Of a DNA stretch of 64,000 bases, positions 27,527 through 35,846 are shown in pieces. The first letter of the stretch is position 1; every line of letters begins with the position of its first letter. Origin of the DNA: Tous-C4FEB sp044356555 (GTDB taxonomy: Bacteria > Verrucomicrobiota > Verrucomicrobiia > Opitutales > Opitutaceae); assembly GCA_044356555.1 (NCBI GenBank), contig JBIKWB010000020.1, forward strand, positions 29,279-93,278, given 5' to 3'. The notes under the pieces were generated by a model. It searched no databases, was not told where the DNA came from, and saw nothing but the letters and a program-made list of their open reading frames with translations. The position numbers and the translations under genes were made by a program.

Positions 27527-28006
27527 TTACCAAAGCGCACCCGCTTTCAGATGCACCCTTGGTTGGTTGTTTGGTTTATTTATCCCCTGCCTGGCGGCGA
27601 AGCGCGCTACGACGACCCGGTCTTCGGTGATGGTAACGGGCAGGACGGCTTTCGTCGCCACCGCCACACCCCCGGAAACGGCGGGCTGGAACTTCCATCG
27701 CCTCACCGCATCCATCACGCGCTCGGCCATAGCGGCGTCCGGGGAGGACTTCGCGCTGAACCCGGAGACGGTGCCGTTCGCGTCCACGGTGAACGCGATT
27801 TCTACCCTTTGCCCGGCATAGGTGGGCGAGACGCTGGCGGCGACCACAGTGATCGGCACCGGCACGGTGAAGCGCCGACAGCGATCCGAGCGTTTGCCCG
27901 TTCCTCGCAGAACGCCGCACGGCCAAAGGTTTAGTTTTGTGAGCTGGACCAGACCGGGCCGACAACGCACGAAACTCGCCCACGTGCGGGCCCGGAAAAT
28001 CATCAC
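27527..28006 (-). CDS. TonB C-terminal-like domain protein lacking a membrane anchor
   Basis: 159 residues from the first of two ATG codons at 28006. The last ~105 hold a TonB C-terminal fold: PITVVAASVSPTYAGQRVEI, FTVDANGTVSGFSAKSSPD, AMAERVMDAVRRWKFQPA. That is the part of TonB that binds receptors. The first ~45 residues (for instance KLNLWPCGVLRGTGKRSDRC) are not hydrophobic in this frame and I found no signal peptide in the other frames. TonB normally has an inner-membrane helix and a Pro-rich linker. The gene is either a truncated relic or its start is wrong. If expressed it would stay in the cytoplasm. Confidence 0.55.
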   Translation of the reverse strand: MMIFRARTWASFVRCRPGLVQLTKLNLWPCGVLRGTGKRSDRCRRFTVPVPITVVAASVSPTYAGQRVEIAFTVDANGTVSGFSAKSSPDAAMAERVMDAVRRWKFQPAVSGGVAVATKAVLPVTITEDRVVVARFAARQGINKPNNQPRVHLKAGALW

Positions 28007-28211
28007 GCTTTTTGAATGCGTCTCCCGACGGGCGCTCGGGCCTGTTCGGGGAAAAAATCAAAGAACGTTTTTGGGGTTCTTTGAAAGCAAGGGAGACAGG
28101 TCGACTCTGCCCAACTTTGGCAAGTCGCGCGCCGCCCTGCCGCGAGATTGTAACGGCGCCGAACCGCTCTGCCTTAAGGTGCTTCGGTGCGAGCACCGAT
28201 CATCCGCCAAG

Positions 28212-29282
28212 TCATTTTTCGGCCGTGATCTTCCTCAGCGTCACATCGCCGTTCATGGTGGTGACCCGGATTTCGGGACCGCCGCCGTTCAGCGTGCCGC
28301 TGACGATTTTGCCGCCGGTCATGGGGGGCAGGGGTGACATGGGTGGGACCGGCGGCATCGGGGCCGCGACGGCATCGGCGCCGTTGCGAGCCGCTTGGGC
28401 CCCATCGCGGGCGGCTTGCATGGCTTCGCGGACGGCGATGGCGGCCTCGCGGGCGGCTTCGGCCCCGGCTTGGACCGCTTCGCGGACGGCGGCGTGGATT
28501 TCTTCGTTGGAGTGGGTGCCGGCCGACGCCGTGCCTTCGCTGCGGAGGGAGAGGTTGGTGGTGCGTTTGGTGCGGCCGGCGGTGCGGGGGGCGTTCTCGG
28601 TTTTGGTCACGAGCGCGGTCTCGTCGAAGTCGGTGAGGATGGACCCGTTTTGGGTGCGCAGGCGGATGTTGGCTTTCGCGGCGGCGGGCAAGTGGAGTGC
28701 GACCTCGCCGTTCATCGAGGTGAACGAGAGGGGCTTGCCTTCGTTGAGCTCGAGGATGCGGGCGGTGATTTCGCCGTTCATGCTCTCGACGACGGCGCCG
28801 CCGGCATGGTTGATGAGTTTCACCTCGCCGTTGACACCCTTGATTTCGACGTCGCCCGCGAGATCGGTGCAAGTGATGTCGCCGCCCCGGGCACTGCTGA
28901 CGATCACGGCCGTGTTGCGGGGCACGGTGATCGCGAAATCGGAACCGCCGCCGTTGCCCCAGTTTTGAGTGGCGTCGAGCGTGATGACGTTGGCGTCTTC
29001 GGCGAGCGCGTAGCTGGAGGCGTCGGTGATGACGCGGAGACCGTCTTTACGTTTGGTGGGCTTCGCCGGCGCGGCGTCGGTGCGGACGGTGCATTCGCCG
29101 GTGTCCGAGGTGACGCCGGTGAGGCGGAGATCGCCGTGACCGAGGCGGATCTTGAGGGTGCCGGGCTTGGTGAGGTCGGAGAACTTGACGGTGGTGGATT
29201 GCGGTTCGGCGCGGGCGGCGGTGAGGAAGAGCAGGGTGAAGCCAGCGGCGACGAGGAAGGCGGGGAAGAGTCGTGAATTCAT
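28212..29282 (-). CDS. Exported DUF4097 beta-strand repeat protein
   Basis: 356 residues from the ATG at 29282, chosen because a signal peptide follows at once (SRLFPAFLVAAGFTLLFL, cleavage after AARA). The body is a run of short strands such as GDLRLTG, GDITCTDLAGDVEIKGVNGE and MNGEITARI, the DUF4097 right-handed beta-helix pattern. An Ala-rich coiled-coil insert near residues 250-315 (EAVQAGAEAAREAAIAVREA) breaks the repeats, which resume at the end (RVTTMNGDVTLRKI). Likely a periplasmic or surface adhesin or sensor. It is third in an operon after the ECF sigma and anti-sigma genes (49-base gap), a common place for DUF4097 proteins. Confidence 0.88.
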   Translation of the reverse strand: MNSRLFPAFLVAAGFTLLFLTAARAEPQSTTVKFSDLTKPGTLKIRLGHGDLRLTGVTSDTGECTVRTDAAPAKPTKRKDGLRVITDASSYALAEDANVITLDATQNWGNGGGSDFAITVPRNTAVIVSSARGGDITCTDLAGDVEIKGVNGEVKLINHAGGAVVESMNGEITARILELNEGKPLSFTSMNGEVALHLPAAAKANIRLRTQNGSILTDFDETALVTKTENAPRTAGRTKRTTNLSLRSEGTASAGTHSNEEIHAAVREAVQAGAEAAREAAIAVREAMQAARDGAQAARNGADAVAAPMPPVPPMSPLPPMTGGKIVSGTLNGGGPEIRVTTMNGDVTLRKITAEK

Positions 29283-29331
29283 GGCGGAAAAATGGGCGGC
29301 GGGTGAAGTGATGCGGTGGATTGAAGGCGGG

Positions 29332-30171
29332 TTAAAGCTGACCGAGGGCACGTTTCGCGGCCGCGCGGACGTTGAGGTCGGCCTGGTGGTTGTTGGAAAG
29401 TTTCTGGAGGGTGGGGGCGGCTTCGCGGTCGCGGGCGGCGGCGAGGAAATCGATCATGGAAATCTGGACGAGCGGGCTCTGTTCGCGGGGGAGCGAGGTC
29501 AGGACGCCGGCGCGGACGACGTCGAGATCGGCGTGGGCGTAAAGGGCCTCGAGGGCGTTGAGGCGGACGTTGGCACTGGGATCGAGAGCGAGGGCGCCGA
29601 TGAGATCGTTGATGGTTTTGTCGTCGGGCTGGGCGACGGCGGCGGAGGTGAGAACGCCGCGGAGCCGCTCGTTGGAGGAGCGGGATTGTTGCTGGAGAAT
29701 GGAGTAACCGACGAGCTGGCTCATCGAATCCATCTTTTGGCGAAGCTCGGCGAGTTCGCGTTGGGTGGCGGCGTCGGGTGCGACAATGGTCGCGGGAGCG
29801 GGCGCGGCGGAGGCGATGGGCGAGGGGGTTTGGCGTTGGCCAAGAATGAAACCGAGGGCGAGCAGGGCGGCGGCGGCGAGCGGCTGGATCAACCGGAACC
29901 AAAGCGGGCGGGCGGAACGGGGCGCGGGCGCGGAGCGGAGGGCGTGTTGCTCGGCGGCGATCGCGGCGTAGACGCGGGCGCGGAGCTGGGGAGTGGGAGA
30001 GGGAACGGGCATGGCATCGAGGGCGCGAAGGGTGTGGCTGAGGGTGGCGAGTTCGCGTTCGCAACCGGGGCAGCCGGCAAGGTGCGCGCGGAGGTCGCGC
30101 ACGGCGGCGGTGGCGAGGCGGTCGTCGAGGAGCGCGGGGAGTTGTTCGCGGACTTGGGTGCAGGTCATCAT
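29332..30171 (-). CDS. Zinc-finger anti-sigma factor with HEAT-like repeats
   Basis: 279 residues. The ATG at 30171 overlaps the sigma factor stop as ATGA, so the genes are translationally coupled. The N-terminal ZAS motif is HLAGCPGC (H-x3-C-x2-C) with another Cys at position 4, the zinc site of anti-sigma factors. One membrane helix follows (LIQPLAAAALLALGFILG), so the protein spans the inner membrane. The outside part has HEAT-type helical repeats (SANVRLNALEALYAHADLDV, SPLVQISMIDFLAAARD). HEAT repeats on an anti-sigma factor are not rare in this phylum and may sense an envelope ligand. It probably holds the ECF sigma factor inactive until a signal arrives. Confidence 0.9.
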   Translation of the reverse strand: MMTCTQVREQLPALLDDRLATAAVRDLRAHLAGCPGCERELATLSHTLRALDAMPVPSPTPQLRARVYAAIAAEQHALRSAPAPRSARPLWFRLIQPLAAAALLALGFILGQRQTPSPIASAAPAPATIVAPDAATQRELAELRQKMDSMSQLVGYSILQQQSRSSNERLRGVLTSAAVAQPDDKTINDLIGALALDPSANVRLNALEALYAHADLDVVRAGVLTSLPREQSPLVQISMIDFLAAARDREAAPTLQKLSNNHQADLNVRAAAKRALGQL

Positions 30172-30827
30172 GACAGGGGCTCCTTCTGGAGGCGGAGGTA
30201 AACAGTGCGGAGTTGTTGGAGGGCGCGGTGCGCGCGGACCTTGGCGGCGCCGACGGAGCATTCGAGGATGCCCGCGATTTCGGCGAAAGAGAGTTCTTGG
30301 AAGCGGCTGAGGAGGAGCACCTCGCGGTCGCCGTGATCGAGGCGGCTGAGAGCGGTGTGGAGGAGGGCGTGGTCGTCGCCGGTGGTGGAAGTCTGGCCGG
30401 CGTCGGGGCGGTCGTCGGCGTGATGATGGAGGTCGGTGGGATCGGTGGCGTAGGGCGCGGCGTTGGCCTTGCGGAAGTGGTCGGCGGCGCAGCGGCGGGC
30501 GAGGTGATACATCCAGGCGGTGAAGCTGCCGTCGTCGCGGTAGGTGTGGCGGTATTTGAGCATGCGCTCGAAGACGACCTGGGCGATGTCCTCGGCGGCG
30601 GCGCGGTGGCCGGTGAACTTGACCAAGAAGCCGAAGAGCGGGCCGTGGTGGCGTTCGAAGAGCTCGCCGAGCGCGTCGAGCCGGCCGTCGCGCACGGCGA
30701 GCATCAAGGCATGATCGGAAAGAGGCGCGTGTGCGGTCGGGTCCACGGGAGCGACGATGTCGTCGGCAAAGGTGCTAGCGGCAAACGAGCGCGAATCGAC
30801 GGGAATTTCGAGAGAGGCGGTGAACAC
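30168..30827 (-). CDS. ECF-type RNA polymerase sigma factor
   Basis: 219 residues from a GTG at 30827 (inferred; no strong ribosome site). The frame is open far upstream, but only the last ~200 residues are sigma-like. Region 2 is near residues 40-105 (LFERHHGPLFGFLVKFTG, EDIAQVVFERMLKYRHTY), and region 4 near 165-210 (LDHGDREVLLLSRFQELSF, AEIAGILECSVGAAKVRAHR) has the helix-turn-helix that reads the -35 element. It directs transcription of an envelope-related regulon and, as first gene of the operon with its anti-sigma and a DUF4097 protein, probably its own operon. The MBL gene is divergent, 135 bases away. Confidence 0.9.
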   Translation of the reverse strand: MFTASLEIPVDSRSFAASTFADDIVAPVDPTAHAPLSDHALMLAVRDGRLDALGELFERHHGPLFGFLVKFTGHRAAAEDIAQVVFERMLKYRHTYRDDGSFTAWMYHLARRCAADHFRKANAAPYATDPTDLHHHADDRPDAGQTSTTGDDHALLHTALSRLDHGDREVLLLSRFQELSFAEIAGILECSVGAAKVRAHRALQQLRTVYLRLQKEPLS

Positions 30828-30962
30828 GGGAGGAGTTAAGGCGCAGGCGGGCGGGTGAAGGCATGACGGGTGTGCCGGGGTAAACCGGCCGGGGCGCGAA
30901 AGGTTACAGGGAATTTTGCGCCCCGGGATTGTCGACGGCATGGGGCTGGCTTTAGTCGGGGC

Positions 30963-31913
30963 ATGAACCGTCGTGATTTCATCGTTAACTCCTCGTTGCT
31001 CGCTTCCGCCGGGCTCGTCGCCCGCGCGCAATCCTCCGCTGCTGCCGGCTCTGTCACGCCCTCGGCCGCCAAAGCTCCCGCCCCCGCGCCGGCGCCCACG
31101 GTGACCGAGTTTCGTCCGCTGCGGCGCGGCGTGGGGCTCTTCTCGGCGCGCGGCGGCACCATCGGCTGGATGGTCAATAAGGATGCGCTGGTGGCGGTGG
31201 ACACGCAGTTTGCCGACACCGCGGCGCTGTTTCTCGCCGGCCTGCCGGGGCGCGACGGGCGGATGTTCGACGCGGTGATCAACACCCACCACCACGCCGA
31301 CCACACCGGCGGCAACGCCGTGCTCAAGCCTTCCGCCAAGACCATCGTGGCGCACGCCAACGTCCCCAAACTGCAATTCGCCGCCGCCGAAAAGGCCAAC
31401 TCGCTCACAAAGCAGGTCTACGCCGACACGACGTTTCCCGAGGTCTGGCGCCGCGCGCTTGGCGACGAGATCGTGACCGCGCAATACCACGGCGTCGCGC
31501 ACACCAGCGGCGACGCGATCGTGTTTTTCGAAAAAGCCAACGTCGTCCACTTGGGCGATCTGATGTTCAACCGCATGTATCCCTTCATCGACCGCGGCGC
31601 CGGCGCGAGTTTCCGCGGCTGGATCAAAGTGCTCGAGGAGGCGGCGAAAACTTATCCGTCCGACGCCATTTACGTCTTCGGCCACGGGAATCCGAAGTTC
31701 GGCGTGACCGGCACGCGCGGGGATCTCCTCGTGTTGCGCGACTACATCTCCGGTTTGTTGGCGCACGTCGGGAAACAGATCGCCGCCGGCGAGCCGAAGG
31801 AGAAGATCGTGGCGTTGGCCAACCTCGAAGGCTTCCCGGACTTCCACCTGCCGCTCCCCAACCGGCTCGGCATGAACCTCGGCGCGGCGTTCGACGAGCT
31901 GACGAAAAAATAG
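30963..31913 (+). CDS. Exported MBL-fold metallo-hydrolase
   Basis: 316 residues. The start MNRRDFIVNSSLLASAGLV is a Tat-type signal (RRxFI), so the protein is exported folded, probably to the periplasm. The zinc-binding HxHxDH motif is at 109-114 in NTHHHADHTGGN; later ligands are suggested by AHTSGDAIVFF and the GHGNP turn near the end. It belongs to the metallo-beta-lactamase-fold hydrolases of unknown substrate and is not evidently a beta-lactamase. It precedes an AraC-type regulator by 111 bases on the same strand; the two may be linked. The frame could begin upstream at 30870, but the Tat motif sets the start. Confidence 0.88.
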   Translation: MNRRDFIVNSSLLASAGLVARAQSSAAAGSVTPSAAKAPAPAPAPTVTEFRPLRRGVGLFSARGGTIGWMVNKDALVAVDTQFADTAALFLAGLPGRDGRMFDAVINTHHHADHTGGNAVLKPSAKTIVAHANVPKLQFAAAEKANSLTKQVYADTTFPEVWRRALGDEIVTAQYHGVAHTSGDAIVFFEKANVVHLGDLMFNRMYPFIDRGAGASFRGWIKVLEEAAKTYPSDAIYVFGHGNPKFGVTGTRGDLLVLRDYISGLLAHVGKQIAAGEPKEKIVALANLEGFPDFHLPLPNRLGMNLGAAFDELTKK

Positions 31914-32024
31914 TTGAGCCTCGGAAAACGGCAACGGGGATTGGCCGATGCCGAGGGAGTCGTTCCCCTGAAAGTCTTCGAACAGAGGTTTGCGCCACGG
32001 TCTCTCGCATCTATCCATAAGGCT

Positions 32025-32870
32025 ATGCCGTCCGCGTCCTCTAGCCCTGGGAAAATCGTTAAACTGACCAAAAGACTCCGCACCTCCGCGACGCCGCGGG
32101 TATTTTTTGGTGACGTGATCTATGCGCCGGGTGGCACGTGCGGCCCGCGAGTCCAACAGGACTACCAGATTGTGTCGCTCATAGAGGGCGAGGTCGTCGT
32201 GACGGTCGACGAGAAGCCGCTGGTCCTCGCGGCCGGAGAGATGGCTTTGTTTCGGCCGGGCGCGAAGGAGTTTTTCCGCTTCTCGACGAAACGAAAAACC
32301 CACCACACGTGGTGCGCCTTGCGCCCGGAATTTGTGCCGGCGGAACTCGTGGCCGCGATCGAGGCGGCGCCCTTGAAGGTGCGGCTGACCCGCCGTTTCG
32401 AGCAGGTGATGGAACTCGGGCTTTCGCTGCCGCGAGGGGCGACCGAGCGGGCCGCCGGATTGATTGAGGCTCTCGGGCTCGCCGCCCTGCAGGAGTTCGT
32501 CTTCGCCGGTTTGGGCACCGGGGGCGCGATGGCGGCCGAACCGGATGCGTTGCGCCGTGCGCTGGAGTGGATCGGCCATGCCGGCCACGAACGCACCGAC
32601 CTGCCAAAGTTGGCGCGGGAGGCGGGCGTGTCGCCGGCCCAGCTCGTGAAACTTTTCAAGCAACATTTCGACACGACACCGCTGCGTTTCGTGTGGACGG
32701 CGCGCACCCGGCGCGGTGTGCAAATGTTGCGCGAGACCGGTTTGACCGTTGCGGAAGTGGCCAACCGTTGTGGTTTTCAGTCGCCGTTTCACTTTTCCCG
32801 CTGGGTGCGGGCGTTGCACGGCGCGCCTCCGCGCGCGGTCCGGGCGCAGGCGTGGGCGGCTCAATTGTGA
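32025..32870 (+). CDS. AraC-family transcriptional regulator
   Basis: 281 residues from the ATG at 32025. The N-terminal half is a cupin-like sensor (YQIVSLIEGEVVVTVDEKP, EMALFRPGAKEFF); the C-terminal ~100 residues hold the double helix-turn-helix of AraC proteins, ending GLTVAEVANRCGFQSPFHFS followed by RWVRALHGAPPRAVR. Likely a sugar- or metabolite-responsive activator; the ligand is not identifiable. The gene ends inside a phased array of repeats and is 86 bases before the TonB receptor that precedes the phytase. Whether it regulates that operon is an open inference. Confidence 0.9.
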   Translation: MPSASSSPGKIVKLTKRLRTSATPRVFFGDVIYAPGGTCGPRVQQDYQIVSLIEGEVVVTVDEKPLVLAAGEMALFRPGAKEFFRFSTKRKTHHTWCALRPEFVPAELVAAIEAAPLKVRLTRRFEQVMELGLSLPRGATERAAGLIEALGLAALQEFVFAGLGTGGAMAAEPDALRRALEWIGHAGHERTDLPKLAREAGVSPAQLVKLFKQHFDTTPLRFVWTARTRRGVQMLRETGLTVAEVANRCGFQSPFHFSRWVRALHGAPPRAVRAQAWAAQL

Positions 32871-32906
32871 CGAACAGATGACAGGATTGTGACGATCCGG
32901 TGACGG
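32867..32906 (-). promoter_or_regulatory. Four 11-bp-phased Pho-box-like repeats
   Basis: TGAC occurs at 32868, 32879, 32890 and 32901, exactly 11 bases apart. On the minus strand this reads CCGTCAC-N4-TCGTCAC-N4-CTGTCAT-N4-TCGTCAC, matching the PhoB box layout (7-bp CTGTCAY units, 4-bp spacers). It lies 51-90 bases before the receptor ATG of the phytase operon. The units point against the direction of the receptor gene, which is less usual. Confidence 0.6.
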
Positions 32907-32956
32907 AATGGGAGGGGGCTTGACGGTGAATTTTGACTGCGGGCACGGTCGGCGTC

Positions 32957-35749
32957 ATGACCTTGTTCCGCACTTTGCTACTACTCGCGCTGACCAGCGT
33001 GCTTGCCCACTCCGCCTCCGCCCAATCCGTCGCCACGGGCACGGTGGTCGGTCGCGTAACCGATGACTCCTCCCGACTCGCTCTCGGCGGCGCACGGGTG
33101 AGCGTCGCCGGGACGGCGCTCGAAACGTTCGCCGACCAGAGCGGTGATTACACGCTCCTCAACGTGCCGGCAGGTGCACAGACGTTGGAGTTTTCCTACG
33201 TCGGTTATCCCGATGCCACGCAAGCGGTCTCCGTCGCCCCGACCGGTGCCACGGCGGTCAACTTTGCGTTCGGCTCGAAAACGGTGAAGCTCGATGCCTT
33301 CGTCATCTCGGGCAGCGCGGTGGGCTCTGCCCGCGCGATCAACCAGCAGCGTGCCGCTGAAACCCTCACCAGTATCGTCGCATCCGACGACATCGGCCGT
33401 TTTCCCGACCAGAACGCCGCCGAATCGATCCAGCGCATTCCCGGCGTCGCGCTCTACCGCGACCAAGGCGAGGGCCGCTTCATCGTCGTCCGCGGCATCC
33501 GCCCGGATCTGAACACCGTCCAACTCAATGGCGTGAGCATCGCCACGCCGGATCGTGGCAACCGTACGCTTCCGCTCGATGTGATTCCTTCCGATGCGCT
33601 TGGGGCGATCGAGGTCGCGAAAGTCGCCACGCCGGATAAAGAGATGGACGGTCTCGGCGGCCGCGTTGATCTCAAGACCCGCAGCGCCTTCGACCTCAAA
33701 GAGCGTCAACTCCAGTTTTCCGCGCAGGGCCAATACAACGACCTCCGCGACCGCCTCAGCAGCAAGTTCAACGGCACCTATGCCGATGTGTTAAACGACG
33801 GAAAGATCGGCATCATCTTTTCGCCCACCTGGCAGGATCGCCGCATGGGCTCGGATAATTTCGAGGTCGGCGGGCCTTGGTCGCTGCGCCCTGTGCCCGG
33901 CACCACGACGGGCCAGACCGCGTTTTTCAACAACGACATGAACTACCGCGCCTACGATCTCACCCGCCTGCGCTATGGCGCCAACGGGGCGATCGAGTTC
34001 AAGCCTGACCGCGAATCGCTCTTCTACGTGCGTGGCCTCTACTCGAAGTTCAAAGACAGCGAAATCCGCCAGATCACCGTGATCCCATTTTCCGAGGGCA
34101 CGCTGACGGCGCTGACGCCCGTGAGCGCCACCGTCACCGGCGTGCGCCGCGAGGCCAAGCAGCTTCGCGTCCGCGCCAAAGAGCAGGATGTTTACAGCTT
34201 CAGCGCCGGCGGCGAAGTGACGCGCGGCAATTGGAAATACGACGGCCGCGCCGCTTACAGCGAGGGCAAGGAACTGCGCCCCGAGGCCGCCACCATCTTC
34301 CGCAAATCTGCCCGCGGCACGGATTGGACCTACTCCTTTGCTAACGGGATTTATGACCCGGTGATCACTCAGACCGGCGGCACCTCGATCAGCGATCCTG
34401 CTTCGTTCAACGAATTCAATCGCCTCCGCACCGCCCCCGCGAGCGGCTCGGAGACGGAATATAACGTCGGTGGCAACGCCCGCCACGACTTCACTTTGGC
34501 CGGTGCTCGGCCCGCTTTCGTGAAATTTGGTGCCCGATACCGGGTCAAGGAAAAGGTCCAGGAGGTCGAGCAGTTTAATTTTGCCCAGCTTCCAAGCTAC
34601 ACCTTTGCCTCCCTGGCCGAGCCCCAGACGGCGGACGACTACTCGTTCCTCACCGGCCCTCGCCTGAGCGCGGCGAAGTTCACGTCGGCGTTCATCGACA
34701 ACCAAAGCGCGTTCACCGCGACCCGCGACGTCGTCTCGAGCTCGCAGGCCGACTGGACCACCAACGAAGACGTGCTCGCGCTCTACGGCATGGGTGGTGT
34801 CACCGTTGACCGCATGAATTTTTCTCTCGGCGCCCGCTACGAGCGCACGGAGTTCGAGACGCGCGGCAACCAGATCAAGACCACCGGCTCCGCCATCGCG
34901 GTCACGCCGGCGAGCGTCAGCCGGTCTTACGACAACTTCCTGCCCGGGCTCTATCTCACGTACAATCTCTCCAAGAAGACCGTCATGCGCGCCGCTTGGA
35001 GCAACACGTTTGGCCGGCCCACGTATTCGCAGACGTCGCTCTCGCGCAACGTGAGCGACGACAGCCGTCTCGTCACCGAGTCCAACCCCGGTTTGAAGCC
35101 GCTCACCTCGATGAATTACGACGCGTCGATCGAACACTACTTCTCGTCCCTTGGCTCGATTTCCGCCGCCGTGTTTCACAAGGACATCAAGGATTTCACC
35201 TATCAGCAGACCACCCCCGGAGCCGACCCCGCGACCGGCTACGGTCTCAGCACCTTTGTGAACGGTCCCAAGGGTGAGATCACCGGCCTCGAACTCGCCT
35301 ACCAGCAACAGTTCAACCGGCTGCCCGCGCCCTTCGACGGCCTTGGCTTCCTCGCCAATTACACCGCGACCTCCTCCTCGGGTACGTTCCCCAATCGGCC
35401 CGGCGAAAAACTGCCGTTCATCGGCCAATCGAAGCGCATCGGCAACCTCGCGCTCACCTACGAGAAAAAGGGTCTGTTCCTCCGTGCCGCCGTCAACTTC
35501 CGCACCCCGCGGCTTCGCGAAGATGAGCCTCTCGGTTCGAACGCCTTTGAAGACCGTTACGTCGACAATTTCACGCAGCTCGACCTCACCGGTAGCTACA
35601 AGCTTAGCCGCCAATGGGAGGTCTTCGGCGAGATCCTCAACGTGACCAACGAGCCCTTCCGCGTGCGCTTCGGCGAGAACAACAGCCGCTTCGTCCAGTT
35701 TGAGGAATACGGCGCCACGGCCAACTTCGGCCTGCGCTGGAAGCTCTAA
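32957..35749 (+). CDS. TonB-dependent receptor with carboxypeptidase-like domain, paired with phytase
   Basis: 930 residues. Signal peptide to residue ~23 (LALTSVLAHSASA), then a carboxypeptidase-regulatory-like beta-sandwich (VVGRVTDDSSRLALGGARVS to about residue 100), TonB box near 110 (LDAFVISGSA), plug with VVRGIRPDLNTVQLNGVSI and IEVAKVATPDKEMDGLGGRV, and a barrel ending FGLRWKL. This plug wording is that of the TonB-receptor group found with carbohydrate and other polymer-use genes. The phytase gene follows by 97 bases, so uptake of inositol phosphate or of breakdown products is plausible. A phased Pho-box-like array lies just upstream. No terminator separates it from the phytase gene except a weak hairpin. 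Confidence 0.92.
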   Translation: MTLFRTLLLLALTSVLAHSASAQSVATGTVVGRVTDDSSRLALGGARVSVAGTALETFADQSGDYTLLNVPAGAQTLEFSYVGYPDATQAVSVAPTGATAVNFAFGSKTVKLDAFVISGSAVGSARAINQQRAAETLTSIVASDDIGRFPDQNAAESIQRIPGVALYRDQGEGRFIVVRGIRPDLNTVQLNGVSIATPDRGNRTLPLDVIPSDALGAIEVAKVATPDKEMDGLGGRVDLKTRSAFDLKERQLQFSAQGQYNDLRDRLSSKFNGTYADVLNDGKIGIIFSPTWQDRRMGSDNFEVGGPWSLRPVPGTTTGQTAFFNNDMNYRAYDLTRLRYGANGAIEFKPDRESLFYVRGLYSKFKDSEIRQITVIPFSEGTLTALTPVSATVTGVRREAKQLRVRAKEQDVYSFSAGGEVTRGNWKYDGRAAYSEGKELRPEAATIFRKSARGTDWTYSFANGIYDPVITQTGGTSISDPASFNEFNRLRTAPASGSETEYNVGGNARHDFTLAGARPAFVKFGARYRVKEKVQEVEQFNFAQLPSYTFASLAEPQTADDYSFLTGPRLSAAKFTSAFIDNQSAFTATRDVVSSSQADWTTNEDVLALYGMGGVTVDRMNFSLGARYERTEFETRGNQIKTTGSAIAVTPASVSRSYDNFLPGLYLTYNLSKKTVMRAAWSNTFGRPTYSQTSLSRNVSDDSRLVTESNPGLKPLTSMNYDASIEHYFSSLGSISAAVFHKDIKDFTYQQTTPGADPATGYGLSTFVNGPKGEITGLELAYQQQFNRLPAPFDGLGFLANYTATSSSGTFPNRPGEKLPFIGQSKRIGNLALTYEKKGLFLRAAVNFRTPRLREDEPLGSNAFEDRYVDNFTQLDLTGSYKLSRQWEVFGEILNVTNEPFRVRFGENNSRFVQFEEYGATANFGLRWKL

Positions 35750-35768
35750 GGCCGATCCTTGGTTGTGG

Positions 35769-35794
35769 GCATGGGCGTTTCTTCACGCCCATGC
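35769..35794. repeat. Short palindrome between receptor and phytase genes
   Basis: GCATGGGCGT (35769-35778) pairs perfectly with ACGCCCATGC (35785-35794) around TTCTTC. No T-run follows. It could slow transcription or protect the mRNA end; it may also be a dispersed repeat. Confidence 0.6.
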
Positions 35795-35846
35795 TGATGC
35801 CCCGCGGGCGCGACATCCGAGGTGAATTTTAAGTTGCCTTCCACCG

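Noticed and set aside
30168..32864. 898-codon minus frame containing the ECF sigma factor at its end
   Set aside because: Only the last ~220 codons are sigma-like; the rest is antisense to the MBL and AraC genes. I use a GTG start at 30827.
32920..32949. TTGACG as a sigma-70 -35 element before the phytase-linked receptor
   Set aside because: No acceptable -10 sequence lies 16-18 bases downstream, so I do not call a promoter.
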